Assembly: GCA_024277405.1 (NCBI GenBank)
Contig: JAJRVI010000026.1
Coordinates: forward strand, 1 to 9,610
DNA from: Fidelibacterota bacterium
Lineage (GTDB): Bacteria; Bipolaricaulota; Bipolaricaulia; Bipolaricaulales; Bipolaricaulaceae
Direction: 5' to 3'
DNA length: 9,610 nt
Shown: positions 1 through 7,458 of the stretch, in pieces
How the letters are laid out: every line of letters starts with the position of its first letter
Numbering within the stretch: position 1 is the stretch's first letter
Notes under the pieces: generated by a model
Database searches by the model: none
The model's input: only the letters and a program-made list of their open reading frames with translations
Told to the model about the DNA's origin: nothing
Translations under genes and position numbers: made by a program

Positions 1-820
1 CGTAGCGGCGGATCTCGAAGTGGAGGTGGGGGCCCGTGGAGAGCCCGGTGTTCCCCGAGAGGGCGATCACCTGGCCCTGCTCCACGAACTGGCCTACCTC
101 CACCAGGGCCCGGGAGAGGTGGGCGTAATACGTGGAGAAGCCGCCGGCGTGTTCGATCACGACGAGGATCCCGTACCCGCCCTGTCGCCCGGCGAAGCTC
201 ACCACCCCGGCCGCGGCCGCGTGCACGGGCGTCCCCTCGGGCACCCCGAAGTCGATCCCGGTGTGGAAATCCGGGGTGCCGTAGATGGGATGGGTGCGGG
301 GCCCGAACAGGGAGGTGAGGCGCCCCCGCAGGGGCCAGATGAAGGTCGCGTCCGGCCGCCAGCCGAGCTTCAGGGCCTCGAGCCACGGGATCCGCCGGGG
401 GTTGGGGATGAGGAGCTTGTCCCCGGGCAGGGGGAGGCCGTCGAGGTCGTTGGCGGCGATGATGTCGAACTCGTCCACCCCGTAGCTCTCGGCGATGTCG
501 TGGAGGCCCTGGCCCTCCTTCACCGTGTGGATGACGCCGCCCTTGGGGAGGAGGATGGTCTGGCCGGCGCGGAGCGCGCGCGGGTCCGCGATCCCGTTGC
601 TCGCCTGGAGGTACTCGATGGGCACGTTATAGCGGCGGGAGATGCTCGCCAGGGTGTCCCCCGGCAGGACGCGGTAGCGGGTATAGGGGGCGCCGGAGGC
701 GGTCCCCAACGGGCCGCCGATGTCCCCTCCTGCGCCCGAGGCATCCTGGAGGAGGTAGGTGGCCACCGCCAGGGGCAACACCAGGAGCACCAACAGGCCG
801 ATGAGGATCTCTCTACTCAC
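1..820 (-). CDS. LysM/M23 family peptidoglycan endopeptidase (3' end cut by window)
   Basis: This is a probable envelope metallopeptidase that cuts peptidoglycan cross-links, or an activator of such enzymes. I translated 273 codons before the left edge cuts it. Residues 4-22 are a hydrophobic signal or anchor segment. Two LysM domains (about 48-92 and 97-139) should bind the glycan. An M23 (LytM/NlpD-like) domain runs from about 162 onward. It has the zinc ligands His186 and Asp190 (HTGID), His234 (YYAHL), and HLH at 265-267, so all catalytic positions are present and it should be an active peptidase rather than a degenerate NlpD/EnvC type. The start is GTG at 820; a stop lies just upstream in frame, and GGAG sits about 10 bases before it. 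The start overlaps the end of rho by 8 bases, suggesting coupled translation. Only the extreme C-terminus is missing. Family assignment is firm; the cellular role (division or cell-wall growth) is inferred. Confidence 0.93.
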   Translation of the reverse strand, partial: MSREILIGLLVLLVLPLAVATYLLQDASGAGGDIGGPLGTASGAPYTRYRVLPGDTLASISRRYNVPIEYLQASNGIADPRALRAGQTILLPKGGVIHTVKEGQGLHDIAESYGVDEFDIIAANDLDGLPLPGDKLLIPNPRRIPWLEALKLGWRPDATFIWPLRGRLTSLFGPRTHPIYGTPDFHTGIDFGVPEGTPVHAAAAGVVSFAGRQGGYGILVVIEHAGGFSTYYAHLSRALVEVGQFVEQGQVIALSGNTGLSTGPHLHFEIRRY

Positions 821-2075
821 TGTTCATGAGCTCCAGGAACTGTCTGTTGTCCTTGGTCTGCTTCATCTTGCTCATGATGAAGAGCAACGCCTGTTCCGGT
901 TCCATGTTGGCAATTAATTGCCTGAGGATGTGGACCTTGCGAAGGACATCCGGCTCGAGCAGGAGTTCCTCTTTTCTCGTCCCGGACTGAAGTAGGTCGA
1001 TGGCGGGGAAGATCCTCTTGTTGGCCAGGTCCCGGTTGAGGACGAGCTCCATGTTGCCGGTGCCCTTGAACTCCTCGAACACCACCTGGTCCAGGCGGGA
1101 GCCGGTGTCGATGAGTGCGGTGGCGATGATGGTGAGGGACCCGCCCTCCTCGATGTTCCGGGCCGCCCCGAAGAACTCCTTGGGCTTGTAGAGGGCGGTG
1201 GGGTCGATGCCGCCCGAGAGAAGCTTCCCCGAAGGATTGATGGAGAGGTTGTACGCCCGGGCGAGGCGGGTGAGCGAATCCATGAGGATCACCACATCGT
1301 ACCCCACCTCCACCAGGCGCTTGGCCTCGGCGGTCACGAGCTCGGCCACGCGGGTGTGGTGGTGGGGCTCCATATCGAAGGTGGCGGCCACGACCTCGGC
1401 CCGCTTCACCGAGCGGCGGAAGTCGGTGACCTCCTCGGGGCGCTCGGCCACGAGGAGGATCAGGAGCTTCACCTCGGGGTAGTTGGACTCGATGCCCTGG
1501 GCGATGTGCTTGAGGAGGGTGGTCTTTCCCGCCTTGGGCGGGGAGACGATGAGGCCGCGCTGCCCCTTGCCGATGGGGGCGAAGAGGTCGATCATGCGGG
1601 TGGAGAGCTCGTCGGGATCGTGCTCCAGGATGTACTGCTCGTTGGGGTGCAGGGGGGTGAGCTCGTGGAAGTCGCGGCGCCGGCGCACCTCCTCGGGGTC
1701 CTTGCCGTCCACGAGGTCCACCCGCAGGAGGGCGAAGTACTTCTCGCCGTTCTTCGGGGGGCGCACGAGGCCGCGCACCACGTCGCCGTTCTTGAGGTTG
1801 AACCGCCTGATCTGGGAGGGGGAGACGTACACGTCGTAGCGGGAGGGCAAGCAGGATTTGTCGCGCAGGAACCCGAAGAAATTGGCGTTGTCCGTGGTGA
1901 CGATCTCCAGGATCCCCTCGGCGTAGAGCTCCTCCTTCTCCGCCAGGGCGCGCATCACGGCGAGCTGGAGCTCGTAAAGCCCCATCTCGCCCGTCCCGTC
2001 CAGACCTAGCTCCTTGGCCAGCTTCAGGAGCTCATCCAGGGGCTTGCCGCGGATTTCCGTGAGTTCCACTCCCAT
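813..2075 (-). CDS. rho: Transcription termination factor Rho
   Basis: Rho is the hexameric RNA-dependent ATPase/translocase that ends transcription. At 420 aa it is almost the size of the E. coli protein. It contains a Rho N-terminal helical domain (about 5-45), a cold-shock/S1-like RNA-binding domain (about 50-125, with GFLR, YVSPSQIRRF and YFALLRV), and a RecA-type ATPase with Walker A KAGKT at 181-185, catalytic Glu211, Walker B Asp266, the GKLLSGG secondary RNA-binding loop (283-289), and the arginines of KRIFPA and SGTRKEE (354 and 367). The residue before Glu211 is Ala, where Rho proteins normally have Asp. I prefer ATG at 2075, which overlaps the rpiB stop as TGATG; a GTG one codon earlier (2078) would add one residue. 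There is no separate promoter or long leader. The gene is third in the set that follows the promoter at 3202-3230. Confidence 0.98.
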   Translation of the reverse strand: MGVELTEIRGKPLDELLKLAKELGLDGTGEMGLYELQLAVMRALAEKEELYAEGILEIVTTDNANFFGFLRDKSCLPSRYDVYVSPSQIRRFNLKNGDVVRGLVRPPKNGEKYFALLRVDLVDGKDPEEVRRRRDFHELTPLHPNEQYILEHDPDELSTRMIDLFAPIGKGQRGLIVSPPKAGKTTLLKHIAQGIESNYPEVKLLILLVAERPEEVTDFRRSVKRAEVVAATFDMEPHHHTRVAELVTAEAKRLVEVGYDVVILMDSLTRLARAYNLSINPSGKLLSGGIDPTALYKPKEFFGAARNIEEGGSLTIIATALIDTGSRLDQVVFEEFKGTGNMELVLNRDLANKRIFPAIDLLQSGTRKEELLLEPDVLRKVHILRQLIANMEPEQALLFIMSKMKQTKDNRQFLELMNSE

Positions 2076-2521
2076 CACCCCCCGTTCCCCCGCGGTCCTC
2101 GGTCGAGGAGCTCCAGACGGCGCGCGTGGCGCCCCCCCTCGAAGGCCGTGGTGAGGAAGGCCCGCACGATCTCCTCCGCCAGGCCAGGGCCTATCACCCT
2201 TCCCCCGAGGCAGAGGACGTTCGCGTCGTTATGGGCCCGTGCCATCTTGGCCATGTACACGTTCGTGCACAGGGCCGCCCTGATGCCGGGCACGCGGGAC
2301 GCGGCCATCGACATCCCGATCCCGGTCCCGCAGATCAATATCCCCAGATCGGCCTCGCCCCCCGCTACCGCCTCGCCCACGGCGAAGGCGTACAAGGGGT
2401 AGTCGGTCCGCTCGGGCGAGTGGGTGCCGAAATCCAGTACCTCGTATTCCGCCAATATTCCCTCCCGCAGCGCTTCCTTCAGGTGATACCCGGCGTGATC
2501 GGCGCCGATAGCTATCTTCAC
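2075..2521 (-). CDS. rpiB: Ribose-5-phosphate isomerase B (RpiB/LacAB family)
   Basis: This cytoplasmic enzyme interconverts ribose 5-phosphate and ribulose 5-phosphate in the non-oxidative pentose phosphate pathway. The 148-aa length is typical. The N-terminal GADHAG (Asp8, His9) is the substrate-binding loop, the catalytic Cys64 lies in CGTGIG, and His97-Asn98 of RAHNDAN are the ring-opening and binding residues. The DYP motif at 40-42 is also in place. The family includes allose-6-phosphate isomerase and the galactose-6-phosphate isomerase subunits; the single-subunit form with Cys and His together supports RpiB. The start is GTG at 2521, 13 bases after the glycosyltransferase stop, with no strong Shine-Dalgarno sequence. 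The stop overlaps the rho start (TGATG). Function is well supported by motifs; the exact sugar preference is not. Confidence 0.95.
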   Translation of the reverse strand: MKIAIGADHAGYHLKEALREGILAEYEVLDFGTHSPERTDYPLYAFAVGEAVAGGEADLGILICGTGIGMSMAASRVPGIRAALCTNVYMAKMARAHNDANVLCLGGRVIGPGLAEEIVRAFLTTAFEGGRHARRLELLDRGPRGNGG

Positions 2522-2534
2522 GTCACCACCGTCC

Positions 2535-3173
2535 TCACAGCTTGCGGAATAGGGTCCGCAGGATATCGCGATACATGTAGAACCTGTCCCGCAGCCCGTC
2601 GCGGAACCCCCGCTTCTCCTCCTTGCGCACGTGGGATACCCCCTCCAGGGGCACCCGCCGGTGCTTCCATCCCTCCTTCAGCGCGGCCTTGGTGAGGGCG
2701 ATCTCCGCGCCGAAGGAGGTGTCCTCGTCCAGCGCGTGGCGGGCGCGCTCCCACACGCGGCGGTGCAGTACCCGCTGCCCGGAGAGGAAGGGGGCGATCT
2801 TCATGGAGAGGTCCGTGGCGGCCCGGCCCTCCTTGAACACCCCGACCACGATATCCGCCCCCCCTTCCGCGTACGCCGATAGGAGCTTCCGCACGTGCGC
2901 GGGCTTGAGGCCGATGAGATCCGCGTCCAAAAAGAGGAGGAGGTCGTTCCTGGCTTCCTTCACGCCGGCGTCCAACGCCAACGCCTTGCCCTTGTTCTCG
3001 GAAAGCCTTATCACCTTTACCCCGTATCTCCGTGCCACCTCGGCCGTTTCGTCGGACGAGCCGTCGTCCACGACGATGACCTCGTCCACCTCGGGGACGT
3101 CCAAGAGGGGTTCGATAACAGCACCGATGCGTTCGGCCTCGTTAAAGGCCGGGATGATGGCCGAAACTTTCAT
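2535..3173 (-). CDS. Family 2 (GT-A fold) glycosyltransferase, soluble
   Basis: This is a nucleotide-sugar-dependent transferase of the GT2 type. It is 212 aa, a bare catalytic domain. The N-terminus has IIPAFNEAE (residues 6-14), then VVDDGSSD (34-41) for nucleotide binding, ENKGKALALDAG (59-70), and FLDADL (81-86) with the Asp-x-Asp metal site. A later FGAEIAL stretch (154-160) and the basic Arg/Lys-rich C-terminal part (184-212) resemble transferases acting on membrane lipid carriers. There are no transmembrane helices, but the C-terminal tail could lie on the membrane surface. It is the first gene after a strong promoter, with AGGAG 9 bases before ATG. The acceptor is unknown: polyprenyl phosphate, glycolipid or a compatible-solute precursor are all possible. 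Its proximity to an M23 peptidase hints at envelope work but does not prove it. Confidence 0.9.
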   Translation of the reverse strand: MKVSAIIPAFNEAERIGAVIEPLLDVPEVDEVIVVDDGSSDETAEVARRYGVKVIRLSENKGKALALDAGVKEARNDLLLFLDADLIGLKPAHVRKLLSAYAEGGADIVVGVFKEGRAATDLSMKIAPFLSGQRVLHRRVWERARHALDEDTSFGAEIALTKAALKEGWKHRRVPLEGVSHVRKEEKRGFRDGLRDRFYMYRDILRTLFRKL

Positions 3174-3182
3174 GGGGATGAT

Positions 3183-3187
3183 CTCCT
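3183..3187 (-). promoter_or_regulatory. Ribosome binding site of the glycosyltransferase gene
   Basis: AGGAG on the minus strand lies 9 bases before the ATG at 3173. It falls inside the very short leader (about 22 bases) predicted from the promoter at 3202-3230, and it supports this start codon. Confidence 0.75.
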
Positions 3188-3201
3188 GAAACGGTTAACG
3201 A

Positions 3202-3230
3202 AGTATAGCGTTGGGAAGTTCCGCTGTCAA
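3202..3230 (-). promoter_or_regulatory. Sigma-70 type promoter for glycosyltransferase-rpiB-rho-M23
   Basis: On the minus strand the -35 box is TTGACA (3225-3230), an exact consensus match. The -10 box is TATACT (3202-3207), differing from TATAAT at one base. The spacer is 17 bases (3208-3224), the optimum. The -35 box overlaps the proS stop codon, whose TGA lies at 3227-3229. Transcription should begin near 3195, giving a leader of about 22 bases before the glycosyltransferase start. No hairpin-plus-U-run terminator is seen between proS and this promoter, so read-through from proS may add to its output. Confidence 0.8.
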
Positions 3231-4951
3231 ATGAGCTCTGCCCGGAGGAGCTCCCGGACGCCGCGGACCACCGCTTCCTCCGCGGCGGCGAAGGCCGCCC
3301 GGGCCCCGTCCCGGCGCCGCTCGGCCTCCACCTCGCCGCGCTTGAGGGCCCGAGGCCCCACCACGAGGAGCACCGGGATACCGATGAGTTTGGCGTCGTG
3401 GAACTTCTCCCCTGGGGAGCGATCGCGGTCGTCGAGGAGCACCTCGAGGCCGGCCCGATCCAGGGCCCCCGCGAGCCGCTCCGCGAGCTCCATCTGCTCC
3501 GCCACGTCCGGCCGCAACACCGCGATCACCACCTGGAAGGGGGCGATCTCCAGGGGCCAGATGATCCCATCCCCGTCGTGGTGCTGCTCGATCACCGCCC
3601 CCAGGATCCGGGAGACCCCGATCCCGTAGCACCCCATGATGAGGGGCTTCTCCTCCCCGTCACGGTCGAGGAACGTGGCCCCCAGGGCCCGGGAGTACTT
3701 GGTGCCGAGCTGGAAGATCTGCCCCACCTCGATCCCCTTGCGGATGCGCAGCGGGGCCCCACAGCGGCCGCAGGGATCGCCCTCGTTGGCCCGGTGGAGG
3801 TCCAGGTACCTGTCCACCCGAAAGTCCCGCCCGGCCCGGGCGCCCACGTAGTGGTAGCCCTCCCGGTTCCCCCCCGCCACCGCCGCGGGGATATCCCGCA
3901 CCGCCTCGTCCGCCCATACGGGGATCGCGAGGCCGATGGGGCCCAGGAACCCGAACGGCGCCCCGGAGATGCGTTCCGCCTCCGCAGGGTCATCCACCCG
4001 CCGCAACGTGGGATCCCCCACGGCCTGGAGGAGCTTCGTCTCCTCGAGCTCCTGGTCCCCCCGCACGAGGACCGCCATCGCCCCGTCCCGGCCCACGTAG
4101 AGGAAGGTCTTCACGATCTGGGCCGGCGATACCCCCAGGAATCCCACCAGCTCCTCCACCGTGCGTACCCCCGGCGTCTCCACGAGCTCGGGGGACCGTT
4201 CCTCCCCGGGCGGGGGAGCCGGGGGTTTGGTGCGGGCCACCTGGCGGTTGGCCGCGTAGCCACAGGAAGAACAGAGGGCGATCTCGTCCTCCCCCGTGTC
4301 GGCGATGGCCATGAACTCGTGGGAGACGTTCCCCCCCATCACCCCGGTGGGGGCCTCCACCACCACGAAGATCAGGCCGCAGCGGGTGAAGACGCGGGAG
4401 TAGGCGGTGTACATGTCGCGATAGGTCTCCTCCAGGGATTCCCAGCTCGCGTGGAAGCTGTAGGCGTCCTTCATCAGGAACTCGCGGGCCCGCATGACCC
4501 CGAAGCGGGGCCGGATCTCGTCCCGGTACTTCTCGCCGATCTGGTAGAGGGTGAGGGGAAGGTCCCGCCAGGAGCTTATTTCCCGCGCCGCGAGCTCGGT
4601 GATGATCTCCTCGTGGGTGGGGCCGAGGGCGAAGCCCTGACCCTTCCGGTCGACGAGTTTGAACATCTCGGGGCCGAAGTCATCCCAGCGGCCGGTCCTC
4701 CGCCACAGCTCCTCGGGCTGGAGCACCGGCAGCTTCATCTCAAGGGCCCCGATGGCGTCCATCTCCTCCCGGACGATCCGCTCCACCTTCCGGAGGGCAC
4801 GGTATCCGAAGGGGAGGAACTCGTAGATCCCGGACGCGACCTTGCGGATGAGGCCCGCTCGGAGCATCAACCGGTGGGAGGGGATCTCCGCCTCCGCCGG
4901 CTCCTCTTTCCACGTAGGGAGCAAATACCGTGACCATCTAACGTAGGCCAT
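3227..4951 (-). CDS. proS: Prolyl-tRNA synthetase, bacterial type with editing insertion domain
   Basis: This enzyme charges tRNA(Pro) with proline in the cytoplasm. The 574-aa length is typical of the bacterial (ProRS-B) form. The class II core shows the GPTHEE substrate loop (110-115), motif 2 (about 142-166, RPRFGVMRAREF) and motif 3 (about 440-450, GCYGIGVSR). Between them, about 225-400, is the YbaK-like insertion domain that hydrolyses Ala-tRNA(Pro), with Lys281 in IVKTF and a GPIG loop near 337-340. A C-terminal anticodon-binding domain starts near 473. Two CxxC pairs, Cys227/Cys230 and Cys394/Cys397, flank the insertion domain and may hold a zinc ion. The start is ATG at 4951, matching the family N-terminus (AYVRWSRYLLPT). 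The open frame continues upstream to 5713, but that part is the shadow of the helicase gene. An 11-base gap follows the helicase stop; no promoter is visible, so co-transcription is likely. Confidence 0.98.
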   Translation of the reverse strand: MAYVRWSRYLLPTWKEEPAEAEIPSHRLMLRAGLIRKVASGIYEFLPFGYRALRKVERIVREEMDAIGALEMKLPVLQPEELWRRTGRWDDFGPEMFKLVDRKGQGFALGPTHEEIITELAAREISSWRDLPLTLYQIGEKYRDEIRPRFGVMRAREFLMKDAYSFHASWESLEETYRDMYTAYSRVFTRCGLIFVVVEAPTGVMGGNVSHEFMAIADTGEDEIALCSSCGYAANRQVARTKPPAPPPGEERSPELVETPGVRTVEELVGFLGVSPAQIVKTFLYVGRDGAMAVLVRGDQELEETKLLQAVGDPTLRRVDDPAEAERISGAPFGFLGPIGLAIPVWADEAVRDIPAAVAGGNREGYHYVGARAGRDFRVDRYLDLHRANEGDPCGRCGAPLRIRKGIEVGQIFQLGTKYSRALGATFLDRDGEEKPLIMGCYGIGVSRILGAVIEQHHDGDGIIWPLEIAPFQVVIAVLRPDVAEQMELAERLAGALDRAGLEVLLDDRDRSPGEKFHDAKLIGIPVLLVVGPRALKRGEVEAERRRDGARAAFAAAEEAVVRGVRELLRAELI

Positions 4952-4962
4952 GTGCCCCAAGG

Positions 4963-7458
4963 TTAACGGAAGAGCTCCTCCAGGGCAAAGAAAAGGGCCT
5001 CGAACGAGGATGCGACCCGCAGGGGAAGGGCGAGCTTCGCGCGGAACGCCTCCCCGTAGGGCTTGGTCACGATGCGCCGGTCGGCGATGATCACCGCCCC
5101 CCGGTCCCCGGGGCCGCGCAGGAGCCGCCCCGCACCCTGGGCCAGCTTGAGCACCGCGCGGGGGAGATAGAGCTCGGTGAAGGGCTCGAGGCCTTGCTCC
5201 CGCAGGCGCCGCTCCTGGGCCCGCACCACGGGATCGGTGGGGTTGGGGAAGGGCAGGCGGGCCACGACGAGGACCTCCAGCTCCTCGCCGGGGAAATCCA
5301 CCCCCTCCCACATCGTGTCGAGCCCCAGAAGCAGGGCCGGCGCGGGGGCCTTTCGGAAGAGCTCTATCGCCCGGGCGGCATCGCCGTGCGAGAGCTGCGA
5401 GATCACGGGGATATCCCCGAGTTTCCCCTCCACCGCCCGCAGCATCCGGCGCGAGGTGAAGAGGGCGAGGGTCTTCCGCCCGAGCCGGAGGTGGAGTTCC
5501 CGCAGGAGCCAGGAGAGCTGTTCCGCGAACTCCTCCCCGTCGGGGTGGGGCAGGAAATCGAGGAGGGACGCCGCCGCCCCGGATGGGGGGGAGGGGGCGG
5601 GGAAGACCCGGTGTGAGGCGTGCGCGATCCCCAGCTCCCGCAGGAGGAAGTCCACCCGCCCGCGCACGGAGATGGTGGCGGAGGTGAGGATCGCCCCGGC
5701 GAGGCGCCCCCACAGGCCGTCGGCGAGCATGCCCCCGAACTCGAGGGGGGTGGCGTGGAACCGGGGATCGGGGGCGCGCTCGCTCCAGAAGACGTGGCCC
5801 GGGTCCCCGGCCCCGAGCACGAACTCCAGCTCCCCTGCGGCCCTCTCCAGGGCCGCGACCAGCCCCTCCACCAGGGCCCGCTCCTCCCCCGACAGGGGGC
5901 CCGCGGCCCCCCCGAGGGCATCCCGCAGGTCCACCAACCTCCAGATGAGGTCCTGGGCGAGGGAGAGGAGGCGGAGTCCCTCCCGGTGGCCGTAGGGGCT
6001 GGGATCCTCGGGCACGAGCCCCCCGAGCTTCTCCCGGAAGCGGGCGAGCTCGCGCCGGGCGCCCCGCAACGCCCGACGGGGCACGAGCTCCGGGGGCAGG
6101 GACGCCTCCACCTCGTCGAGGAGACGCGCCACCTCACCCGGGGACGCCGTCCGGGTGAGGCCCTCCTGAAATGCCCGCGGCAGGGCGTGGGCCTCGTCGG
6201 CCACGAGGAAATCGTAGGGCCCGAGCAGCCCGCCATCGGCGGCGAAGTCGGCCACCAACAGGGAGTGGTTCACCACCACGATCCCCGCCTCCTGGGCCCG
6301 CTTCCTGGCCCGCCGCGAGGGACACTCCCCCAGGAAGGGGCACTCCCGCCCCACGCACCGGTGGGGCCTATCCCGCAGGCGTTCGATCAGGGCCAGGCCC
6401 TCCGGGGAGCCTCCCAGGAGGGGGTACAGCTCCCCCACCTCGTAGGTCTCGGTCCGCTCGAGCCAGGCCTCCACCCGCCCCAGGAGCTCGCGGCCGAAGA
6501 GGCCCCGTTCCCGCTCCAGCTGCCGTAGGCAGACGTAGTTCTCCCTGCCCTTGAGGAGAGCCAGGCGCACATCGGCCCGGAGGGCCTCCCGCAGCAGGGG
6601 CAAATCCCGGCGCCAGAGCTGGTCCTGGAGGGCCTTGGTCCGGGTGGAGATCACGGCCCGCCGCTCCCCCAGGGACAAAAGGAGCGGCACGGAGTACCCG
6701 TAGGTCTTGCCCGTCCCCGGGCCCGCCTCGAGCAGGTAGATCCCCCCCTCCTCCAGGGCGCGCTCCACCGTGGCCGCGTAGGAGACCTGGGTGGGGCGCA
6801 GCGAGAAGGAGGGGAGCTTCCGCTGGAGGAGCCCGAACACCTCCTCGACCAGGGCCCGTCCCCGGGCGGGCCCCGACCCCTCGGGGGGCTCCCGGAAGAG
6901 CTCCCGGGCCGGGCCGGGGAGCCAGCCCAGGAGGAGCTCGCGGGTCCCCTCGGGGAGGTAGTGGAAGGCCGCGATCTCCTCGAGGAAGAGCCGGCCCGTG
7001 GCCTCGGCATCGGGGAGGGCGCGGTGGGCCCCGTGGGGGGCGATCCCGAGCACCTCCCTGAGGGCCGGGAGGGCGTGGCTTTCCCGCTCCGGCCAGATGA
7101 GGCGCGCCAGCGAGAGGGTGTCCACCCAGTGTATGGGGGGCAGCTCGATCCCGAGGCGCCCCGCCGCCTCCTCCAGGAAGGCGCGGTCGAAGGGGGCGTT
7201 GTGGGCCACCACCACCGCCCCGGCGAGACGCTCCAGGACCCCGGGCAACACCTCCCCGATCCACGGGGCCCGCCGCAGCCTCTCCGCGGAGATCCCGGTG
7301 AGCTCCTCCACCTCCCGGGGGAGGAACGCCACCCGCACCAGCGTCTGGAACCGTTGCCGGGGCCTGCCGTCCGCGAACCGCACCCAGGCTATCTCCAGGA
7401 TCTCGGCCCGTTTGGGGTCGAGCCCCGTCGTCTCGAGGTCCAGCGCGAAGAACTCCAT
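4963..7458 (-). CDS. dinG: DnaQ-like 3'-5' exonuclease fused to DinG/XPD family helicase
   Basis: This 831-aa DNA repair-type protein joins two enzymes. Residues 1-165 are a DEDDh exonuclease: Asp7 and Glu9 (DLETTG), HNAPFD with Asp91, and His145/Asp150 (HRALPDAEAT). From about 200 is a superfamily 2 helicase: Walker A GPGTGKT (246-252), STRTKALQDQ (271-280), DEAH (421-424), LTSATIS (591-597), and motif VI QGAGRLLR (774-781). Four cysteines, Cys310, Cys368, Cys373 and Cys379, sit between Walker A and DEAH where DinG/XPD proteins bind a 4Fe-4S cluster. The start is ATG at 7458, overlapping the CBS gene stop as TGATG; there is no good Shine-Dalgarno sequence, so translation probably depends on coupling. 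The open frame to 8073 is an upstream shadow. The architecture is like that of B. subtilis YpvA/DinG, with the cysteines apparently retained. The in vivo role is inferred. Confidence 0.95.
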   Translation of the reverse strand: MEFFALDLETTGLDPKRAEILEIAWVRFADGRPRQRFQTLVRVAFLPREVEELTGISAERLRRAPWIGEVLPGVLERLAGAVVVAHNAPFDRAFLEEAAGRLGIELPPIHWVDTLSLARLIWPERESHALPALREVLGIAPHGAHRALPDAEATGRLFLEEIAAFHYLPEGTRELLLGWLPGPARELFREPPEGSGPARGRALVEEVFGLLQRKLPSFSLRPTQVSYAATVERALEEGGIYLLEAGPGTGKTYGYSVPLLLSLGERRAVISTRTKALQDQLWRRDLPLLREALRADVRLALLKGRENYVCLRQLERERGLFGRELLGRVEAWLERTETYEVGELYPLLGGSPEGLALIERLRDRPHRCVGRECPFLGECPSRRARKRAQEAGIVVVNHSLLVADFAADGGLLGPYDFLVADEAHALPRAFQEGLTRTASPGEVARLLDEVEASLPPELVPRRALRGARRELARFREKLGGLVPEDPSPYGHREGLRLLSLAQDLIWRLVDLRDALGGAAGPLSGEERALVEGLVAALERAAGELEFVLGAGDPGHVFWSERAPDPRFHATPLEFGGMLADGLWGRLAGAILTSATISVRGRVDFLLRELGIAHASHRVFPAPSPPSGAAASLLDFLPHPDGEEFAEQLSWLLRELHLRLGRKTLALFTSRRMLRAVEGKLGDIPVISQLSHGDAARAIELFRKAPAPALLLGLDTMWEGVDFPGEELEVLVVARLPFPNPTDPVVRAQERRLREQGLEPFTELYLPRAVLKLAQGAGRLLRGPGDRGAVIIADRRIVTKPYGEAFRAKLALPLRVASSFEALFFALEELFR

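Noticed and set aside
20..829. A 269-codon plus-strand open frame at the left edge
   Set aside because: The minus strand here encodes a clear LysM/M23 protein with all zinc-site residues; the plus frame is its shadow.
3174..3226. Possible terminator after proS
   Set aside because: The gap shows no stem-loop followed by a T-run on the minus strand; it is taken up by promoter elements and a ribosome binding site.
3398..4933. A 511-codon open frame on the plus strand opposite proS
   Set aside because: It is antisense to an unmistakable ProRS. In GC-rich DNA the opposite strand often lacks stops, and the product is a low-complexity Gly/Pro/Glu/His/Leu mix with no family motif.
3191..4970. Shared CGTTAACC at the dinG-proS junction and just after the promoter -10 box
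   Set aside because: Only an 8-base match, and one copy includes the Arg and stop codons of the helicase. Chance is the simplest explanation.
4952..5713. N-terminal extension of proS by about 254 codons
   Set aside because: It lies on the same strand inside the helicase coding region in another frame, is Pro/Arg/Gly-rich, and the family N-terminus begins exactly at the ATG at 4951.
5177..6528. Plus-strand open frames of 272 and 302 codons opposite the helicase
   Set aside because: Both are compositionally biased and overlap each other in different frames over conserved helicase motifs.
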